Part shown: one piece after another, positions 1 through 6,532 of the stretch | How positions within the stretch are numbered: the first letter of the stretch is position 1 | Layout of the letters: the number at the start of each line of letters is the position of its first letter | NCBI GenBank assembly: GCA_018372435.1 | Contig: JAHAJA010000056.1 | Location: forward strand, 1-14,189 | Direction: 5' to 3' | Length of the DNA stretch: 14,189 bases | Source: Clostridiales bacterium | GTDB lineage: Bacteria; Bacillota; Clostridia; Lachnospirales; Lachnospiraceae | Program-made: the position numbers and the translations under genes | The notes under the pieces: generated by a model | Database searches by the model: none | What the model was told of the DNA's origin: nothing | The model's input: only the letters and a program-made list of their open reading frames with translations

Positions 1-75
1 CATTATTTTCTGAGTTGTTTTAATTCTTACTTTTTTCAGAATTGTTTGTTCATTTTCTACAACTCATCAGCTGAC

Positions 76-90
76 TTGGTCTAGTATAAC
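76..90. promoter_or_regulatory. Candidate GntR/HutC-type (NagR/DasR-like) operator
   Basis: TTGGTCTAGTATAAC carries the left half (TGGTCTAG) of the operator recognised by NagR/DasR regulators, which control GlcNAc genes in Bacillus and Streptomyces (consensus close to TGGTCTAGACCA). The right half is degenerate. A second half-site, TTGGTATA, lies at 143-150. The position upstream of nagBA fits, but the match is partial and no regulator gene is present in the window. Confidence 0.25.
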
Positions 91-238
91 AGAGTTGAAC
101 TTGTTTGTAAAGGGGTTATTTAAGTTTTTTCACCCCCATTATTTGGTATATTTGATTTGTATTCATATGTGATTTCTTTTTATTTATTGTCTACTTCACT
201 TAGTTTCATTGAAATATATCTCTAATGTGCTACCATAA

Positions 239-284
239 AATTGTACAGGATTGGCGGCATAATAGCAACAGAACCTGTACAGTT
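239..284 (+). repeat. Inverted repeat in the nagB leader
   Basis: Arms AATTGTACAGG (239-249) and CCTGTACAGTT (274-284) are reverse complements except for one T/G position, which would pair as G-U in RNA. The 24-base loop spans 250-273. In the transcript this could form an 11-bp hairpin ending 26 bases before the nagB ribosome site. At DNA level the two TGTACA palindromes are 34 bp apart, about three helical turns, so paired repressor sites are an alternative. There is no T-run after the stem, so it does not look like an intrinsic terminator. Confidence 0.55.
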
Positions 285-323
285 ACAAATAATAATAACT
301 ATATAATACTGGAGGTGTATGTT

Positions 324-1061
324 ATGAAATTTATAAGTACTGAAGATTATTACCATATGAGTAGAGTAGCTGCTAATATTATATCCGCACAAGTCATCAT
401 GAAACCGTCTTGTGTCTTAGGATTAGCAACTGGCTCCACTCCCCTTGGCATATACAAACAACTTATTCGTTGGTATGAGAAGGGCGATTTAGATTTTTCC
501 AATGTTACTACTGTTAATTTAGATGAGTACAAATCTCTATCACCTGATAACGACCAAAGCTATCGTTTCTTTATGAATGAGAACTTCTTTAATCATATTA
601 ACATTCCTAAAAACAAGACTTATGTTCCTAATGGTCTTGAACTTGATGAGAAGAAAGCATGTAGTGACTATAATTCTATTATACAATCTGTTCATGGTAT
701 CGACTTGCAATTGTTAGGTATTGGCCATAATGGTCATATTGGTTTCAATGAACCTGGAGGTGCATTTGAAAAGGAAACTCACTGTGTTGATTTAGCTGAA
801 AGCACAATACAAGCAAATGCTAGATTCTTTTCATCTTTTGACGAAGTTCCAAAACAAGCCTATACAATGGGTATAAAGTCAATTATGCAAGCCAAGAAGA
901 TTCTTGTCGTCGTTTCAGGAGAAAATAAGGCTGATATAGTAGAAGAGGCATTCTTTGGACCTGTAACTCCAAAAGTACCAGCTTCCATTCTTCAATTACA
1001 TCCTGACACTACTGTAATTGGTGATAAGGATGCTTTTTTGAAAGTGAGGGATTCTATATGA
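324..1061 (+). CDS. nagB: Glucosamine-6-phosphate deaminase
   Basis: Cytoplasmic NagB converts glucosamine-6-P to fructose-6-P and ammonia, the last step of amino-sugar entry into glycolysis. The protein is 245 residues, typical for Firmicutes NagB and shorter than the 266 residues of E. coli. Visible family motifs are LGLATGSTPLG (about 32-42), NLDEY with Asp67, and LGIGHNGHIGFNEPG (131-145) carrying Asn136, His138 and Glu143. Asn replaces the Asp of the E. coli active-site ring, as in Bacillus NagB, so this is a subtype feature and not damage. The ATG at 324 is chosen because GGAGGTG lies 6-12 bases upstream; an in-frame ATG at 225 has no ribosome site and adds unrelated sequence. The stop overlaps the nagA start (ATGA), implying translational coupling. 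Confidence 0.95.
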   Translation: MKFISTEDYYHMSRVAANIISAQVIMKPSCVLGLATGSTPLGIYKQLIRWYEKGDLDFSNVTTVNLDEYKSLSPDNDQSYRFFMNENFFNHINIPKNKTYVPNGLELDEKKACSDYNSIIQSVHGIDLQLLGIGHNGHIGFNEPGGAFEKETHCVDLAESTIQANARFFSSFDEVPKQAYTMGIKSIMQAKKILVVVSGENKADIVEEAFFGPVTPKVPASILQLHPDTTVIGDKDAFLKVRDSI

Positions 1062-2215
1062 TTATTAAGAATGGAATGATCTATTCTGATCAGAACTCTT
1101 TTGTTCCCTTAGATATCATAACAGAGAATGATACGATACAACAACTGTCGATTAATGAAGATGGAGCACAGCGTTATGATTCGACTAACCATCAAGTAAT
1201 TGATGCAACAGACTGCTACGTAATACCTGGACTAACTGATTTACATTTTCATGGTTGTGTTGGATTTGATGCATGCGATTCTGCTATTGATGCTATAGAA
1301 ACAATTGCTTCTTATGAATTGTCCCACGGTATCACTACTATTTGTCCAACTACAATGACATTACCCGAGGAAGAATTACTATCAATTCTATCTACAATAC
1401 ATAACTATAAAACAACACATTCTGACCCAAATCACGCAGATGTTTTGGGCATATATCTTGAAGGCCCTTTCCTTTCAAAATCAAAAAAGGGTGCTCAAGA
1501 TAGTACTCATATGGTAGCGCCAAATGTTTCTTTATATAAGAAATTAACCACTGCTGCCCACGGACTGATAAAGTTTGTAGCGATTGCCCCTGAAGAAAGC
1601 AATGCACTAGAGTTAATTGAACGATTTCATAATGAGGTTACTTTTACCATTGCACATACAATTAGTGATTACGATACATGTATGCAGGCCTTTAATGTTG
1701 GTGCAAGGCAAGTTACTCATCTATTCAATGCTATGCCTAGTTTGCATCACCGTTCCCCTGGTGTAATTGGAGCTGCTTTTGATAGTCCCCATAGTCATGT
1801 TGAATTAATTGCAGATGGTAATCATATTCACCCTAGTGTGGTTCGTTTAACATTTCAATTATTTAGTGATGACCGTGTTATCCTTGTTAGTGATAGTATG
1901 TGTGCTACAGGAATGCCTGATGGTAAGTACTCCTTAGGTGGGCAAGATGTATATGTGAAAGATTCTGTTGCCGAACTTGAGGACCAAACGTTAGCCGGCA
2001 GTACTACCAATCTATATGATTGTATGTGCCGGGCGGTCAAGATGGGAATTCCACTTGAAAGTGCGATTAAAGCAGCTTGTGAAAATCCAATCAAAGCACT
2101 TGGTCTATATGATACCTATGGTAGTATAACACCTAATAAAAAAGCCAATTTGCTAGTTGTATCAAAGGATCTACAGATTCGTCACATTATAAAAGATGGT
2201 AAGCTATTCAAATAA
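1058..2215 (+). CDS. nagA: N-acetylglucosamine-6-phosphate deacetylase
   Basis: NagA is a cytoplasmic metal-dependent amidohydrolase that removes acetate from GlcNAc-6-P to give GlcN-6-P for NagB. The 385-residue length is normal. Seen in order: HFHG metal motif (63-66), LEGPF with Glu135, His200 in TIAHTISDY, THLFNAM with His221, HHRSPG (230-235), IADGNHIHP (251-259), catalytic Asp279 in LVSDSM, and LAGSTTNL late in the protein. All metal and catalytic positions expected for the family are present. It overlaps nagB by four bases and relies on coupling, since no clear ribosome site precedes it. The pair is shared by all GlcNAc routes, including peptidoglycan recycling; the chitobiose link comes from the neighbouring genes. 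Confidence 0.95.
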   Translation: MIIKNGMIYSDQNSFVPLDIITENDTIQQLSINEDGAQRYDSTNHQVIDATDCYVIPGLTDLHFHGCVGFDACDSAIDAIETIASYELSHGITTICPTTMTLPEEELLSILSTIHNYKTTHSDPNHADVLGIYLEGPFLSKSKKGAQDSTHMVAPNVSLYKKLTTAAHGLIKFVAIAPEESNALELIERFHNEVTFTIAHTISDYDTCMQAFNVGARQVTHLFNAMPSLHHRSPGVIGAAFDSPHSHVELIADGNHIHPSVVRLTFQLFSDDRVILVSDSMCATGMPDGKYSLGGQDVYVKDSVAELEDQTLAGSTTNLYDCMCRAVKMGIPLESAIKAACENPIKALGLYDTYGSITPNKKANLLVVSKDLQIRHIIKDGKLFK

Positions 2216-2300
2216 AATTCTTCTCTTGAATTGTGTAAGGCAGCATCATAACACAGATTTGTTGTCGACATGCAAAAGAGTTCGCCAATGACTATATAGA

Positions 2301-2352
2301 CAAATAGAAGGAAGTCGCACGTATTCTAAATCGTGCGACTTCCTTCTATTTG
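2301..2352. terminator. Bidirectional hairpin between convergent nagA and response regulator
   Basis: Two perfectly complementary 21-base arms (2301-2321 and 2332-2352) enclose a 10-base loop. The outer part of each 3' arm is pyrimidine-rich (CTTCCTTCTATTT), so the GC-rich core GAAGTCGCACG could act as the terminator stem with a U-rich tail on either strand. Its position between two converging genes fits a shared terminator. There is no pure T-run after the stem, and 21 bp is longer than most intrinsic terminators. Confidence 0.7.
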
Positions 2353-2375
2353 AATTAATATTCTCATTTTCTCCA

Positions 2376-3149
2376 TCATTTATTACCTAATACAGTATTC
2401 CTATAATCATTGGCTGATTTGCCTACCTGCTTTTTGAATACTCTTGAAAAATGTGCTATATCTAAAAAACCAACTTGTTCAGCAATGTCTCCAATTCGAA
2501 GTGATGGATCTTGTAATAACACTCTAGCTTTTTCAATTCGCACATTGTTTAATATTTCCGAAAAATTCTGTTCCATATGCCTATTTAATAACTTACTAAG
2601 ATGCCATTGGCTAACATAAACCTGATCTGCCACATCGCTTAATTTTAGTTTCTCTTGATAATGCTCTTCAATATACCGAACTGCATTCTTAACTATAAAC
2701 TTTCCTGCTGGATTTTCATCGATATGTTCTTCTTCTTTTTCATCATCAAGTAAGTTACTAGACTGTGCTTTCTTATCACTCAAATGATTTGTGATAAAGG
2801 ACAGTGCTTCTTCAATCTCATCCATCTTTGAGGGCTTTAATAAGAATCTTGTTACGCCGAGATTTATTGCCTGTCTAGCGTAATCAAAATTCCGATACCC
2901 CGTTAGTATAATAACTTCTAAATCAGGAAATTGTGATTTAACACTGGCTATCATACTTAGCCCATCCATTTGTGGCATGCTAATATCTGAGACAATTATA
3001 TCAGGTCTTACTCCGTTAATTAGTTCTAATCCATCTGCCCCATTATAGGCAACTGCATCTACTTTACAATTCCACTTCTCCCAAGGAACGATCTTCTGCA
3101 GTCCTTCCACTATAATGGGTTCATCATCAATAATCATAACTTTATACAT
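2376..3149 (-). CDS. Two-component response regulator, receiver plus AraC-type DNA-binding domain (YesN-like)
   Basis: The protein has 257 residues. The N-terminal receiver domain (about 1-120) shows the acidic pair Asp8/Asp9, phosphoacceptor Asp55 in VSDISMPQMDG, Thr83 in ILTGY and Lys105 in LLKPSK, so it should be phosphorylatable. A linker rich in Glu and Asp (about 125-145) leads to a C-terminal double helix-turn-helix AraC domain (about 155-255), including KLSDVADQVYVSQWHLSKL and IGDIAEQVGFLDIAHFSRVFKK. This architecture pairs with YesM-type kinases and activates sugar-transport genes. It is the last gene of the run, 37 bases after the second permease, with GGGGGCG as ribosome site. The likely partner is the kinase at 8305-6533; likely targets are the transporter and phosphorylase promoters. 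The targets are inferred. Confidence 0.93.
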   Translation of the reverse strand: MYKVMIIDDEPIIVEGLQKIVPWEKWNCKVDAVAYNGADGLELINGVRPDIIVSDISMPQMDGLSMIASVKSQFPDLEVIILTGYRNFDYARQAINLGVTRFLLKPSKMDEIEEALSFITNHLSDKKAQSSNLLDDEKEEEHIDENPAGKFIVKNAVRYIEEHYQEKLKLSDVADQVYVSQWHLSKLLNRHMEQNFSEILNNVRIEKARVLLQDPSLRIGDIAEQVGFLDIAHFSRVFKKQVGKSANDYRNTVLGNK

Positions 3150-3186
3150 AGATTCGCCCCCACTAAGTAACTTTATACCTTATATT

Positions 3187-4056
3187 CTATCCCTTTAATG
3201 CACCTGCCGTCAAACCTTTTACTATATATTTTTGTAAACATAGATAAATTATCAAAACAGGTATTATTACTAAAGTAACTGCTGAAGCCATCAATCCATA
3301 ATTTGTACCTTCCATGGAAGTTAACTCACCTAATAAACGAGTAATTGCCCATTGATTTTTCAAACGTAACGTGAACATCTGTGTAAATAAATCATTATAG
3401 CTCCATAGGAAAGTGAATATTGCTACTGTTGCAAAAGAAGGTTTTGTCAAAGGCACAACTACTTTAAAATAGATTTTATATACATTACAACCTTCTATAT
3501 ATGCTGCTTCTTCTAAATCAATAGGTAGACTTTTTATATACCCTATCAGTACTACAATTGCAAATGACATATTACCTGCAATTTGCGGTAATGCAGTTGC
3601 CATTAATGACAAAGCTGTACTCTCTGTATTAACGATTCCCCATGAATTCATCATACGGAATACCGGAATGATTGTTGAGAATATAGGAAACATCATACCT
3701 GCAATTACCAAGTTATATAAGAATTGTTTTCCTCTAAAATGGTATCTTACTAGCGCGAAGGCTGCAAAACCCGCGAATAACATTACTACAAACATTACCG
3801 TACAAGATATAATTAAACTATTCTTATACGCTCCTAATATATTCAATTTATTGAAAGCCAATCTAAAATTATCTAATGTTGCTTTAGCTCCAACAGGAAT
3901 TGTGAAGGAATCCGTTAGAATTAATCTACGATCCTTGAATGCATTAATAACTACCCATACAAGTGGATATAACGTAGTTATTGCCCATAAACTCAAGAAT
4001 ACATATGCAAACATTTTTCCGATTGAGGGTTTCTTTCGCTTACCACTCTTACTCAT
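3187..4056 (-). CDS. Carbohydrate ABC transporter permease, MalG/UgpE family
   Basis: A 289-residue inner-membrane subunit of a sugar importer. A positively charged N-terminus (MSKSGKRKKP) precedes about six hydrophobic segments, the first at roughly 15-38. The cytoplasmic EAA loop that docks the ATPase is visible as EEAAYIEGCNVYKIYF followed by KVVVPLTKPSF (about 182-208), close to the consensus EAA---G---------I-LP. It follows the other permease by 15 bases and is preceded by an AGGGGG ribosome site. The substrate cannot be read from the sequence; context suggests N,N'-diacetylchitobiose or a short chito-oligosaccharide. No ATPase gene is in the window, so a shared MsmK-type ATPase encoded elsewhere is expected. 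Confidence 0.92.
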   Translation of the reverse strand: MSKSGKRKKPSIGKMFAYVFLSLWAITTLYPLVWVVINAFKDRRLILTDSFTIPVGAKATLDNFRLAFNKLNILGAYKNSLIISCTVMFVVMLFAGFAAFALVRYHFRGKQFLYNLVIAGMMFPIFSTIIPVFRMMNSWGIVNTESTALSLMATALPQIAGNMSFAIVVLIGYIKSLPIDLEEAAYIEGCNVYKIYFKVVVPLTKPSFATVAIFTFLWSYNDLFTQMFTLRLKNQWAITRLLGELTSMEGTNYGLMASAVTLVIIPVLIIYLCLQKYIVKGLTAGALKG

Positions 4057-4071
4057 ATCGTTACCCCCTGC

Positions 4072-4959
4072 TTAATAGTCTTTTTCTTTAAATAGTTTAT
4101 TTGCTACCTTGGAAAGTATAATTCCAAGTACTACAATAACAACCGCTATGGCTGAACCATAATCCACGTTGTTTGAATTAAATGTCTGATAATACATGTA
4201 AGTACCCGTTAAAAATGTCGAATTAACCGGCATTCCTTTTGGGAACATAATCCATGGTAAATCAAATACTTTCAGTGCACCTGTAACAGCCAATATAATA
4301 CATGTACAAACCACGTTTCTAAGAAGTGGTATAGAGATGTAAAATACTTGTTGTAGTTTCGTAGCACCATCCACAACTGCTGCTTCGTACAATTCTTCTG
4401 AAATCGTATTCAACCCTGTGATTAGTATTACAAAATAAAATCCTACATATTGCCACATTACAGGAATGAGCAGAGTCATCATTGCATGATGTTGATCTTT
4501 CCAGTCAATCAAACCTGAGAAACCTAATATTTTCAAAAACTGATTTAACATTCCTTTATCATAAAGGAAAATTAAGTTAAACAATAGACCTAAAGCCGTT
4601 GCTGATATTACAATTGGCAAGAAATATACAGTTTGAAAGAATTTTTTTCCTCTCCCTATATTATCTACTAGTAATGCTAATAGTAAGGCCATCCCTACCT
4701 GACCAACTAATGTCGCAATGATCATGATTATTGTATTCTTAATTGCAATCCTCATATTAGGATCTTCTATCATTGTTTTATAGTTAGCATACCATGGTTC
4801 ATTAAAACCTTTCGCTGCTGTACCCAATCCCGTAATACTCTGAAAACTGTTTACAATATTTCGAATGAATGGATAATAGAGAAAGATTGTCATAAAGATG
4901 AATGCTGGGATTAAAAAAACAAAAATAGGTGTTTTCTTTTTGTATATGTTTGAATTCAT
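4072..4959 (-). CDS. Carbohydrate ABC transporter permease, MalF/UgpA family
   Basis: A 295-residue membrane protein. The first hydrophobic segment is at about 11-29, ending in the FLYYPFIRNI motif typical of MalF-like permeases; several more follow between about 75 and 285. The EAA loop is YEAAVVDGATKLQQVFYISI then PLL (about 191-213). It pairs with the downstream MalG-like permease to form the heterodimeric channel. The ATG at 4959 has AAGGTGA a few bases upstream. A hairpin lies between this gene and the binding-protein gene before it. Family assignment is firm; substrate is by context only. Confidence 0.92.
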   Translation of the reverse strand: MNSNIYKKKTPIFVFLIPAFIFMTIFLYYPFIRNIVNSFQSITGLGTAAKGFNEPWYANYKTMIEDPNMRIAIKNTIIMIIATLVGQVGMALLLALLVDNIGRGKKFFQTVYFLPIVISATALGLLFNLIFLYDKGMLNQFLKILGFSGLIDWKDQHHAMMTLLIPVMWQYVGFYFVILITGLNTISEELYEAAVVDGATKLQQVFYISIPLLRNVVCTCIILAVTGALKVFDLPWIMFPKGMPVNSTFLTGTYMYYQTFNSNNVDYGSAIAVVIVVLGIILSKVANKLFKEKDY

Positions 4960-4979
4960 AGTCTCACCTTCTTGTTATG

Positions 4980-5015
4980 AAAAGGGCCATTGCATAGATA
5001 GCTAACAGCCCTTTT
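4980..5015 (-). terminator. Intercistronic hairpin after the binding-protein gene (leaky terminator or 3' stabiliser)
   Basis: On the minus strand AAAAGGGC (from 5015) pairs with GCCCTTTT (ending at 4980), an 8-bp stem ending in four U residues, with a 20-base loop. It begins about 10 bases after the binding-protein stop and ends 20 bases before the permease start. Such stems between solute-binding protein and permease genes commonly stop part of the transcription or protect the upstream mRNA, giving excess binding protein. The short U-tail suggests only partial termination. Confidence 0.5.
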
Positions 5016-5025
5016 AATTATACTA

Positions 5026-6390
5026 TTATCGTGCAGCTAATAAATCTAATACTTGTTGGATAGCGTCTTTAATATCTACTGTACCTGATACAAGATTTGG
5101 CATTCCATCAAATACAGGAACTCTACATTCTGTAGGAATAAGATCTTGTAAAGCACCAGTCATAGATGTAGCACCAGCTGCCATCTTTATACCGTCTTGT
5201 GCTAACGAAGATAATTGACTTTCATCTACAGTAACACCATTCTTTAATGCAGTTGCAGAATATTGTGCAAATTTAGATACTAATTCATCTGTAGTCATAT
5301 AAGTGATAAAGTCTACAGCAGCAGCTCTCTTATCAGGATCATCCCAAGCTTTACGAGTAATATAGTAACCTGAAGATAAACCACCAATAATGTCTGTACT
5401 CTTACGAGTATTCTTTCCTGGAACATATGTAACTGTGAAGTCATCAACCTTATCAGTTAAGCCTTCGATACCACCAACTTTCCATGAACCATCAATTAAG
5501 AATGCTGATTTTCCTTCTATAAATGCCTGTACGGTATCATCATCAGTTCCTGTAAGTGTATTATCTGGGAAATATCCTTTTTCATATAATGTCTTAATAT
5601 CACTAAGTCCGTTAAACCAAGCTTCGCCTTGCTTATCTGAAACTTCATTAGCTAATACATTGTGTTTATTTGGCTCTGAGAAATTATAGATACTGTACTC
5701 AAACCAATAATGAGGTACTGTTGCTAGAGAAGCTGCAATAGGTGTAAATCCTGCATCTTTAATTTTTTGGCAGATTTCTAAGAATTCATCCCAAGTAGTT
5801 GTTGCATCTGGTATCTTAACTCCTGCTGCTTCAATTACTGTTTTATTAACGAACATTCCTTCCCAATAACCATTTACAGGAACTGAATAATTCTTTCCAT
5901 CTACTGGAGATGCTCCCATCATAGCATCTTTCATATTGCTTGCATAATCTGGGTATTCTGCTCTAATTTCATCGATTGATACTACTTTGTTTCCTTCAAT
6001 AAGAGTATTGGAATCTACACCATTGAAGAAGAATAATACATCTGGTTCTGCTCCAGCTTCGAAGTCAGCAAGAACACGAGCTTTGAATGTTTCATCAGAT
6101 GTTGCAGATGAATCGTTAACCTTGTTACCAGTTTCTTTTTCCCAAGCTTTTACTGCATCTTGGAAGTTTTGAGCGTTTCCATCATTACCTGCGTAAGTTG
6201 TTGTAACATTAATGGATACTGGTTTTTTTGGTTCCTCTGGTGTAGTTGTTTCTGTCTTATCTGTTGTCTCTGTTGTCTCCGTTGTGTCACTTTTAGTACT
6301 TGTGTTCTTTGCATTGTTTTTGTCCTTACCACATGCTGCTAACGAAAATGTAAGTACTAAAACTAGCATAATTGATATAACTTTCTTCAT
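5026..6390 (-). CDS. Sugar-binding lipoprotein of an ABC transporter (family 1 extracellular solute-binding protein)
   Basis: A 454-residue secreted lipoprotein that should capture the sugar outside the cell and deliver it to the permeases. The N-terminus is a lipoprotein signal peptide, MKKVISIMLVLVLTFSLAAC, with lipidated Cys20. A Thr/Glu/Lys-rich linker (about 22-57) tethers the globular domain, which begins near SINVTTTYAG and carries family 1 features such as WEKETGNKV, AGAEPDVLFF and SAFLIDGSW. It uses ATG at 6390 with a GGGAGGA ribosome site. It leads the transporter genes and has its own candidate promoter. The ligand cannot be deduced from sequence; the nearby chitobiose phosphorylase-like gene and nagBA favour (GlcNAc)2. 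Confidence 0.92.
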   Translation of the reverse strand: MKKVISIMLVLVLTFSLAACGKDKNNAKNTSTKSDTTETTETTDKTETTTPEEPKKPVSINVTTTYAGNDGNAQNFQDAVKAWEKETGNKVNDSSATSDETFKARVLADFEAGAEPDVLFFFNGVDSNTLIEGNKVVSIDEIRAEYPDYASNMKDAMMGASPVDGKNYSVPVNGYWEGMFVNKTVIEAAGVKIPDATTTWDEFLEICQKIKDAGFTPIAASLATVPHYWFEYSIYNFSEPNKHNVLANEVSDKQGEAWFNGLSDIKTLYEKGYFPDNTLTGTDDDTVQAFIEGKSAFLIDGSWKVGGIEGLTDKVDDFTVTYVPGKNTRKSTDIIGGLSSGYYITRKAWDDPDKRAAAVDFITYMTTDELVSKFAQYSATALKNGVTVDESQLSSLAQDGIKMAAGATSMTGALQDLIPTECRVPVFDGMPNLVSGTVDIKDAIQQVLDLLAAR

Positions 6391-6429
6391 TTCTTATTCC
6401 TCCCTTTTTTTATTGATGAAACGTATTAA

Positions 6430-6458
6430 TTTGTAAACACCTCTCGAGATAATGTTAA
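6430..6458 (-). promoter_or_regulatory. Candidate sigma-A promoter of the binding-protein gene
   Basis: Read on the minus strand: TTAACA (-35, 6458-6453), a 17-base spacer, then TACAAA (-10, 6435-6430). The matches are 5/6 and 4/6. Transcription would start near 6423, about 33 bases before the ATG. An 11-base motif shared with the kinase leader lies 33 bases upstream of the -35. Confidence 0.4.
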
Positions 6459-6490
6459 CTGATATTTAATACATATCATCTACTAATAGA

Positions 6491-6501
6491 ATAGTACAAA
6501 T
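6491..6501 (-). promoter_or_regulatory. Shared ATTTGTACTAT element upstream of the binding-protein gene
   Basis: The 11-base sequence ATTTGTACTAT (minus strand) is identical to one at 8355-8345 in front of the kinase gene and has the same orientation. TTGTAC also occurs in the nagB leader at 241-246. It lies about 55 bases upstream of the candidate start of transcription, a suitable place for an AraC-type activator. A role as operator is inference. Confidence 0.3.
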
Positions 6502-6532
6502 TCAACAAAAGGTTAATGATTAGCGTTGCTAT

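Larger units (their letters stand above)
1..323 (+). promoter_or_regulatory. Leader and upstream region of nagBA
   Basis: No credible gene is seen in this AT-rich stretch. It holds two GntR-like half-sites (GGTCTAG near 78 and GGTATAT near 145) and a long inverted repeat at 239-284. The ribosome site GGAGGTG at 311-317 serves nagB. No strong sigma-A promoter stands out: TTGAAC at 95-100 has only a poor -10 (TATTTA, 117-122), and TATAAC at 85-90 has no matching -35. An open frame runs in from 225 in phase with nagB, but its first 33 codons do not resemble NagB and lack a ribosome site, so they are treated as untranslated leader. Confidence 0.5.

Noticed and set aside
225..323. N-terminal extension of NagB or an upstream peptide
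   Set aside because: It is in frame with nagB but lacks a ribosome site, has no resemblance to NagB, and covers the inverted repeat; GGAGGTG is correctly placed for the ATG at 324.
1..323. glmS-type ribozyme or known riboswitch upstream of nagB
   Set aside because: None of the conserved core sequence or nested pseudoknot of the glmS ribozyme is visible; only a simple inverted repeat is present.
6150..6342. Small open frames on both strands over the binding-protein linker
   Set aside because: They are frame shadows of the repetitive Thr/Glu codons encoding the linker of the lipoprotein.
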